Assembly: GCF_015070875.1 (NCBI RefSeq)
Contig: NZ_JADDIV010000001.1
Location: forward strand, 837,144-901,143
Length of the DNA stretch: 64,000 nt
Direction of reading: 5' to 3'
From: Ramlibacter pallidus
Lineage (GTDB): Bacteria > Pseudomonadota > Gammaproteobacteria > Burkholderiales > Burkholderiaceae_C
Shown piece after piece: positions 43,144 through 52,481 of the stretch (positions within the stretch are counted from its first letter, which is position 1; the number at the start of each line of letters is the position of its first letter). The position numbers and the translations under genes are program-made. Under the pieces are notes generated by a model. The model saw nothing but the letters and a program-made list of their open reading frames with translations. It was not told the origin of the DNA and searched no databases.

Positions 43144-44060
43144 GCGTGTTGGCCGGCCATCCAGAAGTGCGGCTGGGCGTAGTGGTGTTTCAGGAAGTCG
43201 ATCCACAGGCGCACCCGCAGCGGCAGGTGCTTGCGCTGCGGGAACACGGCGTAGATCCCGTTCGGGGGCGCGGCGAAACCGGAGAGCACTTCGACCAGCC
43301 GGCCGTCGCCGATCTCCTGCTCCACCTCCCAGGTGCTGCGCCAGGCGATGCCCCAGCCCTGCAGGCACCAGTCGTGCAGCACCTGGCCGTCGGAGCAATC
43401 CAGCGGCCCGGCCGGCTTGAAGTGCGCAATCTCCCCGTCGTCCAGCTGGAAGGCCCAGCCGCGCGTCTGCGAAGCATCGCTGGACAGCGTGAGGCAGTCG
43501 AACTTCACCAGCTCGTGCGGATGCTGCGGCGTGCCGTGCCGCTGCAGGTACTGCGGCGTGGCCACGCAGAGGCGGCGGTTGTCGGCGAGCCGCACGCTGA
43601 CCAGCGACGAATCGGGGAAGTCGCCGACGCGCACGGCGCAGTCGAACCCCTCGCCCGCAAGGTCCACCACGCGGTCGCTCAGGTTCAGCGAGATGGTGAC
43701 GTCGGTGTGCTGCTCGCGAAAGCGCGGCACCAGCGGCGCGACGTGGCGCCGCCCGAAGCCGGCCGGCGCGGTGATGCGCAGGTGGCCGCTGGCCTTGACG
43801 CCGCCGGCGCTCACGCTGGCTTCGGCGTTGGCCAGGTCGGACAGCAGCCGCTGGCAATCCTCGAGGAAGGCACTGCCCTCGTGCGTCAGCGTGATGCGGC
43901 GGGTGGTGCGCACCAGCAGCTTCACGCCCAGCCGCTCTTCCAGGGCGTCGAGCCGCCGGCCCATGATGGCCGGCGCCACGCCCTCGGCGCGCGCGGCGGC
44001 CGTGAGGCTGCCCTTGGTGGCGACCGAGACGAAGGATTCCAGCTGCTTGAGCTTGTCCAT
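43140..44060 (-). CDS. LysR-family transcriptional regulator
   Basis: 306-residue LysR regulator. The N-terminal winged helix-turn-helix runs from about residue 5 to 65 (LESFVSVATKGSLTAAARAEGVAP, then IMGRRLDALEERLGVKLLVRTTRR), followed by the two-lobed effector-binding domain. It is upstream of and coupled with the DUF2214 gene. Its targets cannot be deduced; the closest divergent gene is none, since the CoA-transferase gene reads the same way. Confidence 0.9.
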   Translation of the reverse strand: MDKLKQLESFVSVATKGSLTAAARAEGVAPAIMGRRLDALEERLGVKLLVRTTRRITLTHEGSAFLEDCQRLLSDLANAEASVSAGGVKASGHLRITAPAGFGRRHVAPLVPRFREQHTDVTISLNLSDRVVDLAGEGFDCAVRVGDFPDSSLVSVRLADNRRLCVATPQYLQRHGTPQHPHELVKFDCLTLSSDASQTRGWAFQLDDGEIAHFKPAGPLDCSDGQVLHDWCLQGWGIAWRSTWEVEQEIGDGRLVEVLSGFAAPPNGIYAVFPQRKHLPLRVRLWIDFLKHHYAQPHFWMAGQHA

Positions 44061-44102
44061 GCCGCGCGCATTATGCGCGCGCAGGTCATGAATCCGTGAG
44101 GG

Positions 44103-45296
44103 TCACGAAGGCATTGCGCCGCGGTCGACCGCCGCGATGCGTGCGATCGCGGCGGCGTCGTAGCCCAGGCCGCGCAGCACGTCCTGCGTGTGTTCGCCGA
44201 TCTTCGGCGGGTGCAGGCGCACGCCGGGGCGCTCGCCGTCCAGCGTCACCGGCAGCAGCGGCACGCGGGTGGAACGCCCGTCGGGCAACTCCAGCGGTGC
44301 CAGCCCGCCGGTGGCGGCGAGGTGCGGGTCGTCGAGCAGGTCCTGCGGACGCGTGATGGGTGCGAACGGCAGGCCATGGCGTTCGAAGGTGGCGCTGAGT
44401 TCGGCGGCGGAATGCGAGGCGAGCCGCTGGCGCAGTTCGCCGAGCAGCCAGGCGCGCACGCGCACACGGTCGTTGTTGGTGGCCAGGCGCGGGTCGGCCG
44501 CGAGATCGTCGAAGCCGAACGCGCCGCAGAACGCCTTCCACTGGCTGTCGGTCACCACCGCCAGGAAGACCTGCTCGCCGTCGCGGACGGTGAACACGTC
44601 GTACACCGCCCAGGCGGAGATGCGCGCCGGCATCGGGTCCGCCGGCTGGCCGGTCACCGCGAACTGCATCATGTGCTGCGCCACCAGGAACACGTTGTTC
44701 TCGAACAGCGCGGACTGAACCTCCTGGCCGCGGCCGGTGCGCTCACGCTGCGCCAGCGCCGCCATCGCGCCGATGGCGCCGAACATGCCGCCCATGATGT
44801 CGTTGACGCTGCTGCCCGCGCGCAGCGGGTCGCCGGGGCGCCCCGTCATGTAGGCGAGGCCGCCCATCATCTGCACCACCTCGTCGAGCGCGGTGCGGTG
44901 GTCGTACGGCCCGGGGAGGAAACCCTTGAGGCTCACGTACACGACGCGCGGGTTCAGGCGCGACACCGAGGCGTAGTCCAGCCCCAGCTTGGCCATGGTG
45001 CCCGGCTTGAAGTTCTCGCAGACCACGTCGGCCTGCGCCACCAGCCTGAGCGCCGCCTCCCTTCCCTCGTCCGACTGCAGGTCGAGCGCGACGCTCTTCT
45101 TGTTGCGGTTGAACAGCGGATAGAAGCCCGCGCCGGAGCCGAGCAGCCGGCGCGTGTTGTCGCCGGCGGGCGGCTCCACCTTGATGACCTCGGCGCCGAG
45201 GTCGGCGAAGACCAGGCCGCAGGTGGGGCCCATGACCATGTGGGTGAACTCGACCACGCGCAGGCCGGCGTAGGGAAGCGGACGTTGCTCGGACAT
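44103..45296 (-). CDS. CaiB/BaiF family (class III) CoA-transferase
   Basis: 397-residue family III CoA-transferase. The N-terminus LPYAGLRVVEFTHMVMGPTCG, AEVIKVEPPAGDNTR and the NRNKKSVALDL block are typical. The catalytic Asp is in HRTALDEVVQMMGGLAYMTG. These enzymes move CoA between carboxylic acids during degradation. Divergent from a GST gene across only 45 nt, suggesting shared control. Acid substrate unknown. Confidence 0.9.
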   Translation of the reverse strand: MSEQRPLPYAGLRVVEFTHMVMGPTCGLVFADLGAEVIKVEPPAGDNTRRLLGSGAGFYPLFNRNKKSVALDLQSDEGREAALRLVAQADVVCENFKPGTMAKLGLDYASVSRLNPRVVYVSLKGFLPGPYDHRTALDEVVQMMGGLAYMTGRPGDPLRAGSSVNDIMGGMFGAIGAMAALAQRERTGRGQEVQSALFENNVFLVAQHMMQFAVTGQPADPMPARISAWAVYDVFTVRDGEQVFLAVVTDSQWKAFCGAFGFDDLAADPRLATNNDRVRVRAWLLGELRQRLASHSAAELSATFERHGLPFAPITRPQDLLDDPHLAATGGLAPLELPDGRSTRVPLLPVTLDGERPGVRLHPPKIGEHTQDVLRGLGYDAAAIARIAAVDRGAMPS

Positions 45297-45341
45297 GCGG
45301 GCATTCTGCAGGAGCGCGCGGTTGCTGCTATGTTGCGCGCC

Positions 45342-46013
45342 ATGACACGCCCCGTCCTCTATTCCGGTCCGCTCAGCATGTTCGGCGCCAAGGTGCAGAT
45401 CGCCGCCCTCGAGAAGGGCCTCGACTTCAACGTCGTGATGGTGCCGTTCGACTTCCAGCGGCTCTACACGCCGAAGCACCCGGAGGTGCTGCGCGTGAAC
45501 CCGAAGCAGCAGGTGCCGGTGCTGGTCGACGGCGACCTGGCGCTGTTCGACTCGACGCAGATCTTCGAGTACCTCGAAGACCTGCAGCCGCAGCCGCCGC
45601 TGTGGCCGGCGGAGGTGCGGGGCCGGGCCCGCGCGCGCCAGCTGGAGCACCAGTCGGACGAGGTGTACTTCCCGCACGTCATCAAGCTGATGGGGCTGCA
45701 GTCGCAGCTGCAGGAGCCGCCGGCGCAGGCGGCGATCGCCGCGGCGCAGGACTTCTGCCGCCGCATGGACGCGCTGCTGCGCGACCGCGAATGGCTGGCC
45801 GGCAGTTACGGCTACGCAGACATCGCCTTCTACATGGCGGCCCTGTTCGGCGAGCGGCAGGGCGCGCCGCTCACGCCGGACATGCCCAACCTGCTGGCCT
45901 GGCGCGACCGCATGACGGCGCGGCCGGCGGTCGCGCAAGTCGCGGGGGCGATGGCGCGCTACCTCGCGTCGGTGCCGCGGCCGGTGCCCGGGTTCCTGCG
46001 CCGCGCGATGTGA
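45342..46013 (+). CDS. glutathione S-transferase family protein
   Basis: 223-residue GST. The N-terminal thioredoxin-like domain (VLYSGPLSMFGAKVQIAALEKG; cis-Pro in NPKQQVPVLVDGDLALFDSTQIFEYLED) is followed by a helical C-terminal domain. No strong ribosome site precedes either of two close ATG codons; the second was chosen because it matches the family start. Function unknown; next to a CoA-transferase and a Bug receptor it may take part in breakdown of an aromatic or organic acid. Confidence 0.85.
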   Translation: MTRPVLYSGPLSMFGAKVQIAALEKGLDFNVVMVPFDFQRLYTPKHPEVLRVNPKQQVPVLVDGDLALFDSTQIFEYLEDLQPQPPLWPAEVRGRARARQLEHQSDEVYFPHVIKLMGLQSQLQEPPAQAAIAAAQDFCRRMDALLRDREWLAGSYGYADIAFYMAALFGERQGAPLTPDMPNLLAWRDRMTARPAVAQVAGAMARYLASVPRPVPGFLRRAM

Positions 46014-46045
46014 CGCAGCCGGCCGCGCGCCCCCCCCGCCTGCGG

Positions 46046-47017
46046 TCACTCCGCCTTGAAGCCCGAGGCCTTGATCGGCGCTTCCCAGCGCTTCAGGTGC
46101 GTGGCCTGCGTTTCGCCCAGCTGGGCCGCGGAGCCGTGGTTCGGCACGAGGCCGAAGCCGTAGATCCGTTCCTGGATCGCCGGGTCGCGCAGCGCGTCGG
46201 CGACGGCACGGTCGATGCGCCCGACGGTTTCGGCCGGCATGCCGGGCGGGCCGTACAGGCCGAAGAACGCGTCGGCCTCGATGTTGATGCCCGCCTCCTT
46301 CAGCGTGGGGACGTCCGGGAGCGCGCGCGTGCGCTGGCTGCCGGTGACCGCCAGGATCCGCACCTTGCCGGCCTTGTGGTGCTCCAGCGTCTCGGAAGCC
46401 GTGTCGACCATCAGCGGCACCTGCCCGCCGATCAGGTCTTGCGCCGCGGGCGCGCCGCCGCGGTAGGCCACGTGCGTGAGCGGCACGCCCGCCACCTGGC
46501 TGAGCAGCAGGCCGGCGAAGTGCGGCACGGTGCCCGCACCGGAAGTGGCGTAGTTGGCACGCGCCGGGTTCGCCTTCATCCACGCCAGCACCGACCTGAT
46601 GTCGCCGGCCGGCGCCGCGGGCCCCGCCGTCACGGCGAAGTCGAAGGTCACGATGCGCGCGACCGGCGTGAAATCCTTGATGGGGTCGTAGCCGAGGTTC
46701 GGGTAGAGCCAGGGCGCGATCACGGTGGCGCCGCTGGGCGACAGCACCAGGTTCTGCCCATCCGGCGTCATGCGCTTGAGCTCGCCCAGGATGAGCCGGC
46801 CGGCGGCGCCCGGCTTGTTCTCCACGATCACGTTCTGGCCCAGCGACGCCTTCATCTTCTCGGCCAGCAGGCGCGCAATGGTGTCGGCCGAGCCGCCCGG
46901 CGGGAACCCGACCCAGATGCGCATCGTGCGCTCCTGCGCCAGTGCCGACGGGGCGGCGAAGGCGGCGAGCGTGGCCAGCGCGGCGGCGGCGAGGGCGGCG
47001 AATCGACGGCGAAGCAT
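46046..47017 (-). CDS. Bug-family tripartite tricarboxylate transporter receptor
   Basis: 323-residue periplasmic binding protein of the Bug/TctC family. A signal peptide (LAALAAAALATLAAFAAPSALA) precedes the family block IRIWVGFPPGGSADTIARLL-like segment (here RIWVGFPPGGSADTIARLLA) and VIVENKPGAAGRLILG. Bug receptors are abundant in Burkholderiales and usually bind small carboxylates. No tctA/tctB transporter genes are adjacent. Divergent from the amidohydrolase gene. Confidence 0.93.
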   Translation of the reverse strand: MLRRRFAALAAAALATLAAFAAPSALAQERTMRIWVGFPPGGSADTIARLLAEKMKASLGQNVIVENKPGAAGRLILGELKRMTPDGQNLVLSPSGATVIAPWLYPNLGYDPIKDFTPVARIVTFDFAVTAGPAAPAGDIRSVLAWMKANPARANYATSGAGTVPHFAGLLLSQVAGVPLTHVAYRGGAPAAQDLIGGQVPLMVDTASETLEHHKAGKVRILAVTGSQRTRALPDVPTLKEAGINIEADAFFGLYGPPGMPAETVGRIDRAVADALRDPAIQERIYGFGLVPNHGSAAQLGETQATHLKRWEAPIKASGFKAE

Positions 47018-47122
47018 GGGTGTCTCCTGCGGCTGCGTTTGAAGCCGCCGACGTTAGCAAGCTACCATTCCCGTCGCCATCCGGGCGCACCCGGAGAAGA
47101 CCCGCAGGAGACAAGGAAAGCC

Positions 47123-48103
47123 ATGACCGTGATCGACGTCCACACCCACATGTTCACCACGAAGTGGCTCGAGCTGCTGAAGGCGAAGGGGGGCAGCTAC
47201 AACATCCAGACGCGCCCGGACGGCCAGCAGGAGATCTTCCGCGGCGACACGCCGGTGGTGATCCCGCAGAAGGGCCACTTCGACTGGGAACTGCGCATCC
47301 GGCACATGGACCAGGCGAAGATCGATGTCTCGGTGGTGTCCCTCACCTGCCCCAACGTGTACTGGGGCGGCGAGGAGGTCAGCGTGCAGGCCGCGCGCGA
47401 GGCCAACGACAACGTTGCCGACGCGCAGTCGCGCTACCCCGACCGCATCCGCTGGTTCGCCTCGCTGCCCTGGGAGTATCCGCAGCGTGCGGTCGAAGAA
47501 CTGGAACGCAGCTGCGCGAGGGGCGCCGTGGGCGTGATGGTGCTGGCCAACGTGTCCGGCAAGAGCCTGACCGACCCGATGTTCGAGCCGGTGTGGGCGG
47601 AGATCGACCGGCGCGCGCTGCCGGTGCTCGTGCATCCCACCGACCCGCCGGGCGTCGACCTGATGGACATGACGAAGTTCGACCTGAGCTGGTCGGTCGG
47701 CTTCATGTTCGACACCACGCTGGCGATCACGCGGATGATCTTCGAGGGCTTCTTCGACCGCTACCCGAACATGAAGGTGATCGCCTCGCACGGCGGCGGC
47801 ACCCTTCCGTACCTGGTGGGCCGGTTCGAAAAGGGCGACGAGGTCGAGCTGCCCTCGCGCCGCAAGATGCAGCGCAAGCCGACCGACTACCTGCGCCATA
47901 TCTATTACGACAGCATCACCTACAACCTGGGCGCCCTGCAGTACCTGGTCTCGGTGGTGGGCGCCGAGCACGTCATGTTCGGGACCGACTGGCCGCACTG
48001 GGTGCACGACACGAAGGGATCGATGGCGAACACCGGCGCACTGCCGGAAGCGCAGATGCACGCCGTCCGCTCTCGCAATGCGGAACGTGTTTTCGGGTTC
48101 TGA
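47123..48103 (+). CDS. amidohydrolase, ACMSD-like family
   Basis: 326-residue amidohydrolase_2 (TIM-barrel metal enzyme). The metal site motifs are DVHTHMF at the N-terminus, VHPTDPPG, IASHGGGTLPYLV and FGTDWPHW. The family includes 2-amino-3-carboxymuconate-6-semialdehyde decarboxylase and gamma-resorcylate decarboxylase, so a role in aromatic acid decarboxylation is likely. A GGAG/AAGGAA box precedes the ATG. It shares a divergent promoter region with the Bug receptor, which may bring in its substrate. Confidence 0.88.
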   Translation: MTVIDVHTHMFTTKWLELLKAKGGSYNIQTRPDGQQEIFRGDTPVVIPQKGHFDWELRIRHMDQAKIDVSVVSLTCPNVYWGGEEVSVQAAREANDNVADAQSRYPDRIRWFASLPWEYPQRAVEELERSCARGAVGVMVLANVSGKSLTDPMFEPVWAEIDRRALPVLVHPTDPPGVDLMDMTKFDLSWSVGFMFDTTLAITRMIFEGFFDRYPNMKVIASHGGGTLPYLVGRFEKGDEVELPSRRKMQRKPTDYLRHIYYDSITYNLGALQYLVSVVGAEHVMFGTDWPHWVHDTKGSMANTGALPEAQMHAVRSRNAERVFGF

Positions 48104-48185
48104 GCCCGATTACCTGCGTGGAAGTTCAGGATTCAAGCGCATCGAGGTCATCAATCCGGGAGAAAGTTCGCAATAAAGTATCGCC

Positions 48186-48866
48186 ATGGACCAACCCCAG
48201 GCGGTGCTGTTCGATGCCTATGGCACGCTGTTCGACGTGTACAGCGTCGGCCTGCTCGCGGAACAGCTGTTCCCGGGGCAGGGCCAGGCGCTGTCCGTCC
48301 TGTGGCGCGACAAGCAGATCGAATACACGCGGCTGGTCACCACCAGCAATGACGGCGCGCACTACCGGCCGTTCTGGGACCTGACCCGCGCCGGGCTGCG
48401 CTACGCGTGCAAGCGCCTCCGCCTGGACCTCACGCCGGAGCGCGAGCAGCAGCTGATGAACCAGTACCGGCACCTCTCCGCCTTCCCGGAAGGCCGCGAG
48501 GTGCTGCAGGCCCTGCGCACCCGCGGCGTCGTCACCGGCATCCTGAGCAACGGCGACCCGGAGATGCTGGGCATCGCCGTGCGCAGCGCCGGGCTCGATG
48601 GCCTGCTCGACCACGTGATCAGCGTGGACCGCGTGCGCAAGTACAAGACGCACCCCGACGCCTATCGCCTCGGCACGCAGGCGGTGAAGAAGCCGGCCGC
48701 CCATGTCCTGTTCGTCAGCTGCAACGCGTGGGATGCGCTGGCCGCCACCTGGTTCGGCTACCGCACGCTCTGGGTCAACCGCTACCAGCTGCCGTTCGAG
48801 GAACTGGACACGCAGCCGACCCGCACCGGCCCGACGCTCGACGACGTGCTGGCCTTCTTCGAATGA
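48186..48866 (+). CDS. haloacid dehalogenase type II
   Basis: 226-residue L-2-haloacid dehalogenase of the HAD superfamily. The nucleophile motif is [11 protein letters not shown]; other active-site positions are the Arg of [12 protein letters not shown], Ser/Asn in LSNGD, the Lys in YKTHPDAY, and VSCNAWDA. This set marks the dehalogenase subgroup, not phosphatases. The gene overlaps a possible ATG of malate synthase. Confidence 0.9.
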   Translation: MDQPQAVLFDAYGTLFDVYSVGLLAEQLFPGQGQALSVLWRDKQIEYTRLVTTSNDGAHYRPFWDLTRAGLRYACKRLRLDLTPEREQQLMNQYRHLSAFPEGREVLQALRTRGVVTGILSNGDPEMLGIAVRSAGLDGLLDHVISVDRVRKYKTHPDAYRLGTQAVKKPAAHVLFVSCNAWDALAATWFGYRTLWVNRYQLPFEELDTQPTRTGPTLDDVLAFFE

Positions 48867-48898
48867 CCGATTCCCAGAACCCTCCGCAGGAGAAAACG

Positions 48899-51094
48899 AT
48901 GACAGCCCGTACCGCCATCCACGGCCTCCAGGTCGACACCGCGCTCAAGCGCTTCGTGGACGAACAGGTCCTGCCCACCGTGGGCGTGGACGCCGCGAAG
49001 TTCTGGCAGGGCTTCGACGCGATCGTGCGCGAGCTCTCGCCGAAGAACGAAGCCCTGCTCGCCGAGCGCGACCGCCTGCAGTCCGAGATGGACGCCTGGC
49101 ACAAGAAGAACCCGGGGCCGATCCGCGACATGCAGGCCTACCGCCAGCACCTGGAGCGCATAGGCTACCTGGTGCCGGCCCCCAGGGATGCGAAGGCCAC
49201 CACCGCGAACGTCGACGCAGAGCTCGCGCTGCAGGCCGGCCCGCAGCTGGTGGTGCCGATCCTGAACGCGCGCTACGCGCTCAACGCCGCGAACGCGCGC
49301 TGGGGCTCGCTGTACGACGCGTTCTACGGCACCGACGTGATCCCGGAGACGGGCGGCGCCGACAAGGGCCCCGGCTACAACGAGGTGCGCGGCGAGAAGG
49401 TGATCGCCCGCGCGCGCCAGGTGCTGGACCAGGCCGCGCCGCTGGAGAGCGGCTCGCATGCGGACGCCACCGCGTACCAGGTCGAAGGCGGCCGGCTGGT
49501 CGTCAAGCTCAAGGGCGGGAAGAGCGCGGGCCTGAAGGACCCCGCGAAGTTCGTCGGCTACCAGGGCGACGCCGCGGCGCCGTCATCGATCCTCCTGAAG
49601 AACAACGGCCTGCACCTGGACATCCAGGTCGATCGCAACCATTCGATCGGCCGCACCGACGCCGCGGGCGTCAGCGACGTCGTGGTGGAAGCGGCGCTCT
49701 CCACCATCCTCGACCTGGAGGATTCGATCGCGGCGGTGGACGCGCAGGACAAGCTGCTCGCCTACCGCAACTGGTTCGGCATCCTGCAGGGCACGCTGAC
49801 CGAGCAGGTGAACAAGGGCGGCAAGAGCTTCACGCGCGGGCTCAACCCGGACCGCATCTACCGGTCCGCGCAGGGCGACGGCGAGGTGCGCCTGCACGGC
49901 CGCTCGCTCCTGTTCCTGCGCAACGTCGGCCACCTGATGACGAACCCCGCCATCCTTTGGGACGGCGGCAAGGAGATCCCCGAAGGCATCATGGACGCGG
50001 TGATCACCACGGCGATCGCGATGGTGGACCTGCAGGGCAAGGGCGCGAACGGCATCCGCAACTCGCGGCAGGGCTCCGTCTACATCGTCAAGCCGAAGAT
50101 GCACGGTCCCGCCGAGGTCGCGTTCGCGTCCGAGCTGTTCGGCCGGGTCGAGCAGCTGCTGGGCCTGCCGGCCAATACCGTGAAGCTGGGCATCATGGAC
50201 GAGGAGCGCCGCACCAGCGTCAACCTGCAGGCCTGCATCGCCGCGGCCGCCGCGCGCGTGGCCTTCATCAACACCGGCTTCCTCGACCGCACCGGCGACG
50301 AGATGCACACCGCGATGCACGCGGGCCCGATGATCCGCAAGGGCGACATGAAGTCCAGCGCCTGGATCCAGGCCTACGAGAAGAGCAACGTCCTCGTGGG
50401 ACTGGCTTGCGGCCTGCGCGGCCGGGCCCAGATCGGCAAGGGCATGTGGGCGATGCCGGACATGATGGCGGCGATGCTGGAACAGAAGATCGTGCACCCG
50501 AAGGCCGGCGCCAACACCGCCTGGGTGCCCTCGCCCACGGCGGCCACGCTGCACGCCCTGCACTACCACCAGGTCGACGTGTTCGCGGTGATGCAGGAGC
50601 TGGAGAAAGGCGACGCGGCGGCCGAACGCGAGAACCTGCTGGCGGGCCTGCTCACGGTGCCCGTCGCGCCCGAAGTGAAGTGGACGCCGCAGGAGCGCCA
50701 GCAGGAACTCGACAACAACGCGCAGGGCATCCTGGGCTACGTGGTGCGCTGGATCGACCAGGGCGTCGGCTGCTCGAAGGTGCCCGACATCCACAACGTC
50801 GGCCTGATGGAGGACCGCGCGACGCTGCGCATCTCCAGCCAGCACATCTGCAACTGGCTGCTGCACGGCGTGGTGACCGAACAGCAGGTGATCGAGACCT
50901 TCCAGCGCATGGCCGCGGTGGTGGACAAGCAGAACGCGGGCGACCCGTTTTACCAGCCGATGGCCGGGAACTGGGAGACCTCGTTCGCCTACCGCGCGGC
51001 GCTGGACCTGGTGTTCAAGGGGAAGGAGCAGCCGAGCGGCTACACCGAGCCGCTGCTGCACGCCTGGCGCCTGAAGGTCAAGGCCGCGGCCTGA
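48899..51094 (+). CDS. glcB: malate synthase G
   Basis: 731-residue malate synthase G that condenses glyoxylate with acetyl-CoA. The TIM-barrel core motifs include [30 protein letters not shown], the metal-binding [14 protein letters not shown], and [15 protein letters not shown] at the C-terminus. An ATG 36 nt upstream overlaps the dehalogenase stop; I chose the later one with AGGAG 6 nt ahead. Its stop directly abuts the stop of a convergent GST gene (no intervening base). With gph it could feed glycolate and glyoxylate carbon to malate. Confidence 0.95.
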   Translation: MTARTAIHGLQVDTALKRFVDEQVLPTVGVDAAKFWQGFDAIVRELSPKNEALLAERDRLQSEMDAWHKKNPGPIRDMQAYRQHLERIGYLVPAPRDAKATTANVDAELALQAGPQLVVPILNARYALNAANARWGSLYDAFYGTDVIPETGGADKGPGYNEVRGEKVIARARQVLDQAAPLESGSHADATAYQVEGGRLVVKLKGGKSAGLKDPAKFVGYQGDAAAPSSILLKNNGLHLDIQVDRNHSIGRTDAAGVSDVVVEAALSTILDLEDSIAAVDAQDKLLAYRNWFGILQGTLTEQVNKGGKSFTRGLNPDRIYRSAQGDGEVRLHGRSLLFLRNVGHLMTNPAILWDGGKEIPEGIMDAVITTAIAMVDLQGKGANGIRNSRQGSVYIVKPKMHGPAEVAFASELFGRVEQLLGLPANTVKLGIMDEERRTSVNLQACIAAAAARVAFINTGFLDRTGDEMHTAMHAGPMIRKGDMKSSAWIQAYEKSNVLVGLACGLRGRAQIGKGMWAMPDMMAAMLEQKIVHPKAGANTAWVPSPTAATLHALHYHQVDVFAVMQELEKGDAAAERENLLAGLLTVPVAPEVKWTPQERQQELDNNAQGILGYVVRWIDQGVGCSKVPDIHNVGLMEDRATLRISSQHICNWLLHGVVTEQQVIETFQRMAAVVDKQNAGDPFYQPMAGNWETSFAYRAALDLVFKGKEQPSGYTEPLLHAWRLKVKAAA

Positions 51095-51775
51095 TCAGGC
51101 CGGTGCCGCCGTGCCCGCCATGCGGCGCGACAGCGCCGAGCCGCGGGCGAGCAGGTAGGCGGTGAGGCGCGCCGGATAGTCCGGCCGCACCGCGTCCCGC
51201 ACCGAGGGACGCGCGTGGAGCGCCTCGCGCCAGCGCTGCACCCGCGGGAGGCCGTCGAAGAAGCCGGCCTCGCCGACGGTCTCGAAGAGGTTGAAGTAGC
51301 GGAACACCGGCCCGAACACCGCATCGACCAGGCCGAAGCGCTCGCCGGCGAACCACGGACCGAGCGGATCCAGCGCCGCCTCCAGCCGTTCGAAGCGTTC
51401 CCGCAGCGCGGCGCGCTTTCGCTCCAGCGAAACCTCGTCCGGCGCGCCGTAGAAGGCCGCGACCGCGTCCAGCACCGCGGAGCCGAACTCCATCCAGCCG
51501 CGTTCGCGGGCGCGCTGCAGCGCGCCTTGCGGATGCAGCCGCGGCCCGGTCGCCTCGTCGAGGTATTCGCAGATCACGGCGGATTCGAAGACGGGCTGTC
51601 CGTCGACCAGCAGCACCGGCGTCTGGCCCAGCGGCGAGACGGCGAGGAACCAGTCCGGCTTGTCGGCCAGGTCGATCCAGCGGCGCTCGAAGCGGGCGCC
51701 CTTCTCGGCCAGCACGATCGCCGCGCGCTGCACGTAAGGGCACAGCTCGTGGCTCACGAGCACCAGGGCGCTCAT
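51095..51775 (-). CDS. glutathione S-transferase family protein
   Basis: 226-residue GST with a thioredoxin-type site that retains Cys (VSHELCPYVQRAAIVLAEKG), as in omega/lambda-like and stringent-starvation-like GSTs. The cis-Pro segment SPLGQTPVLLVDGQPVFESAVI is complete. Its ATG overlaps the stop of the preceding GST gene. Probably reduces mixed disulfides or dehydroascorbate-like substrates rather than conjugating; this is by family analogy. Confidence 0.87.
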   Translation of the reverse strand: MSALVLVSHELCPYVQRAAIVLAEKGARFERRWIDLADKPDWFLAVSPLGQTPVLLVDGQPVFESAVICEYLDEATGPRLHPQGALQRARERGWMEFGSAVLDAVAAFYGAPDEVSLERKRAALRERFERLEAALDPLGPWFAGERFGLVDAVFGPVFRYFNLFETVGEAGFFDGLPRVQRWREALHARPSVRDAVRPDYPARLTAYLLARGSALSRRMAGTAAPA

Positions 51776-52386
51776 GCCTTCACCAGCCCTTCGGCCTGCA
51801 GGGCGGCCAGCACCGCCGGACGCGCCGCGATGCGCTGGAGGTAGCCCTCGAGGCGCGGGTAGGCCTTGAGCGACAGGCCCAGCATCGGCGCCCAGCGCAG
51901 GATCGTGAACGCGTAGGCATCGGCGATGGTGAAGGCGTCCGAAGCGATGAAGTCGCGGCCGGCGAGCACCTGCTCGATCTCGGCGAAGCGCAGGGCCAGC
52001 TTGTCCTTCACGGCCTTGCGCGTCGAATCCGCGGTCTCCTTGTGCCACAGCCAGGGGCTGAACACCTTGTGCAGTTCGGTCGAGACGAAGGTCACCCACT
52101 CCAGCACCTGCAGGCGTTCGCGCGAACCGGCGGCGGGCAACAGCCGCGCGGAAGGCGCGGCGTCGGCGACGTGCTGCAGCAGCGCCGCGCCTTCGGTGTG
52201 GCGGCTGCCGTCGTCCAGCTCCAGCAGCGGCACGTAGCCGCGCGGGTTGACGGTGCGGTAGTCGGTGCCATCCGCCAGCTTCTGCGTGGCCAGGTCGACC
52301 GCCACCAGCTCGGGCTGGACACCGGTTTCGCGCAACGCGATGTGCACGGCGAGGGAGCAGGCGGCGGGAGAGAAATAGAGCTTCAT
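51772..52386 (-). CDS. glutathione S-transferase (beta-class like)
   Basis: 204-residue GST beginning MKLYFSPAACSLAVHIALRE, which is the beta-class motif with the active Cys after Ala. The GSH-binding NPRGYVPLLELDDG and EGAALLQHVAD follow. First gene of a two-GST unit, divergent from a LysR gene across 67 nt that contains a palindrome. GGGAGGGA lies about 20 nt upstream, an unusually distant ribosome site. Confidence 0.92.
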   Translation of the reverse strand: MKLYFSPAACSLAVHIALRETGVQPELVAVDLATQKLADGTDYRTVNPRGYVPLLELDDGSRHTEGAALLQHVADAAPSARLLPAAGSRERLQVLEWVTFVSTELHKVFSPWLWHKETADSTRKAVKDKLALRFAEIEQVLAGRDFIASDAFTIADAYAFTILRWAPMLGLSLKAYPRLEGYLQRIAARPAVLAALQAEGLVKA

Positions 52387-52423
52387 CGGGGCGTCCTTTG
52401 TGGGAGGGAGCCCGGACTGTAGG

Positions 52424-52481
52424 ATTGCGCCGTTGCAATGAAAATACGCGGCTATGAAAACACTGATTGCACCTTCGCAAT
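52424..52481. promoter_or_regulatory. twin ATTGC-N6-GCAAT palindromes (LysR operators)
   Basis: Two copies of ATTGC-N6-GCAAT lie at 52424-52439 and 52466-52481, 42 bp apart (about four helix turns). The arms are identical in both; the six-base centres differ. Each contains the T-N11-A pattern of LysR sites. The first lies between the divergent GST and LysR genes; the second falls within codons 5-9 of the LysR gene. They look like recognition and activation sites for that regulator. Confidence 0.65.
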
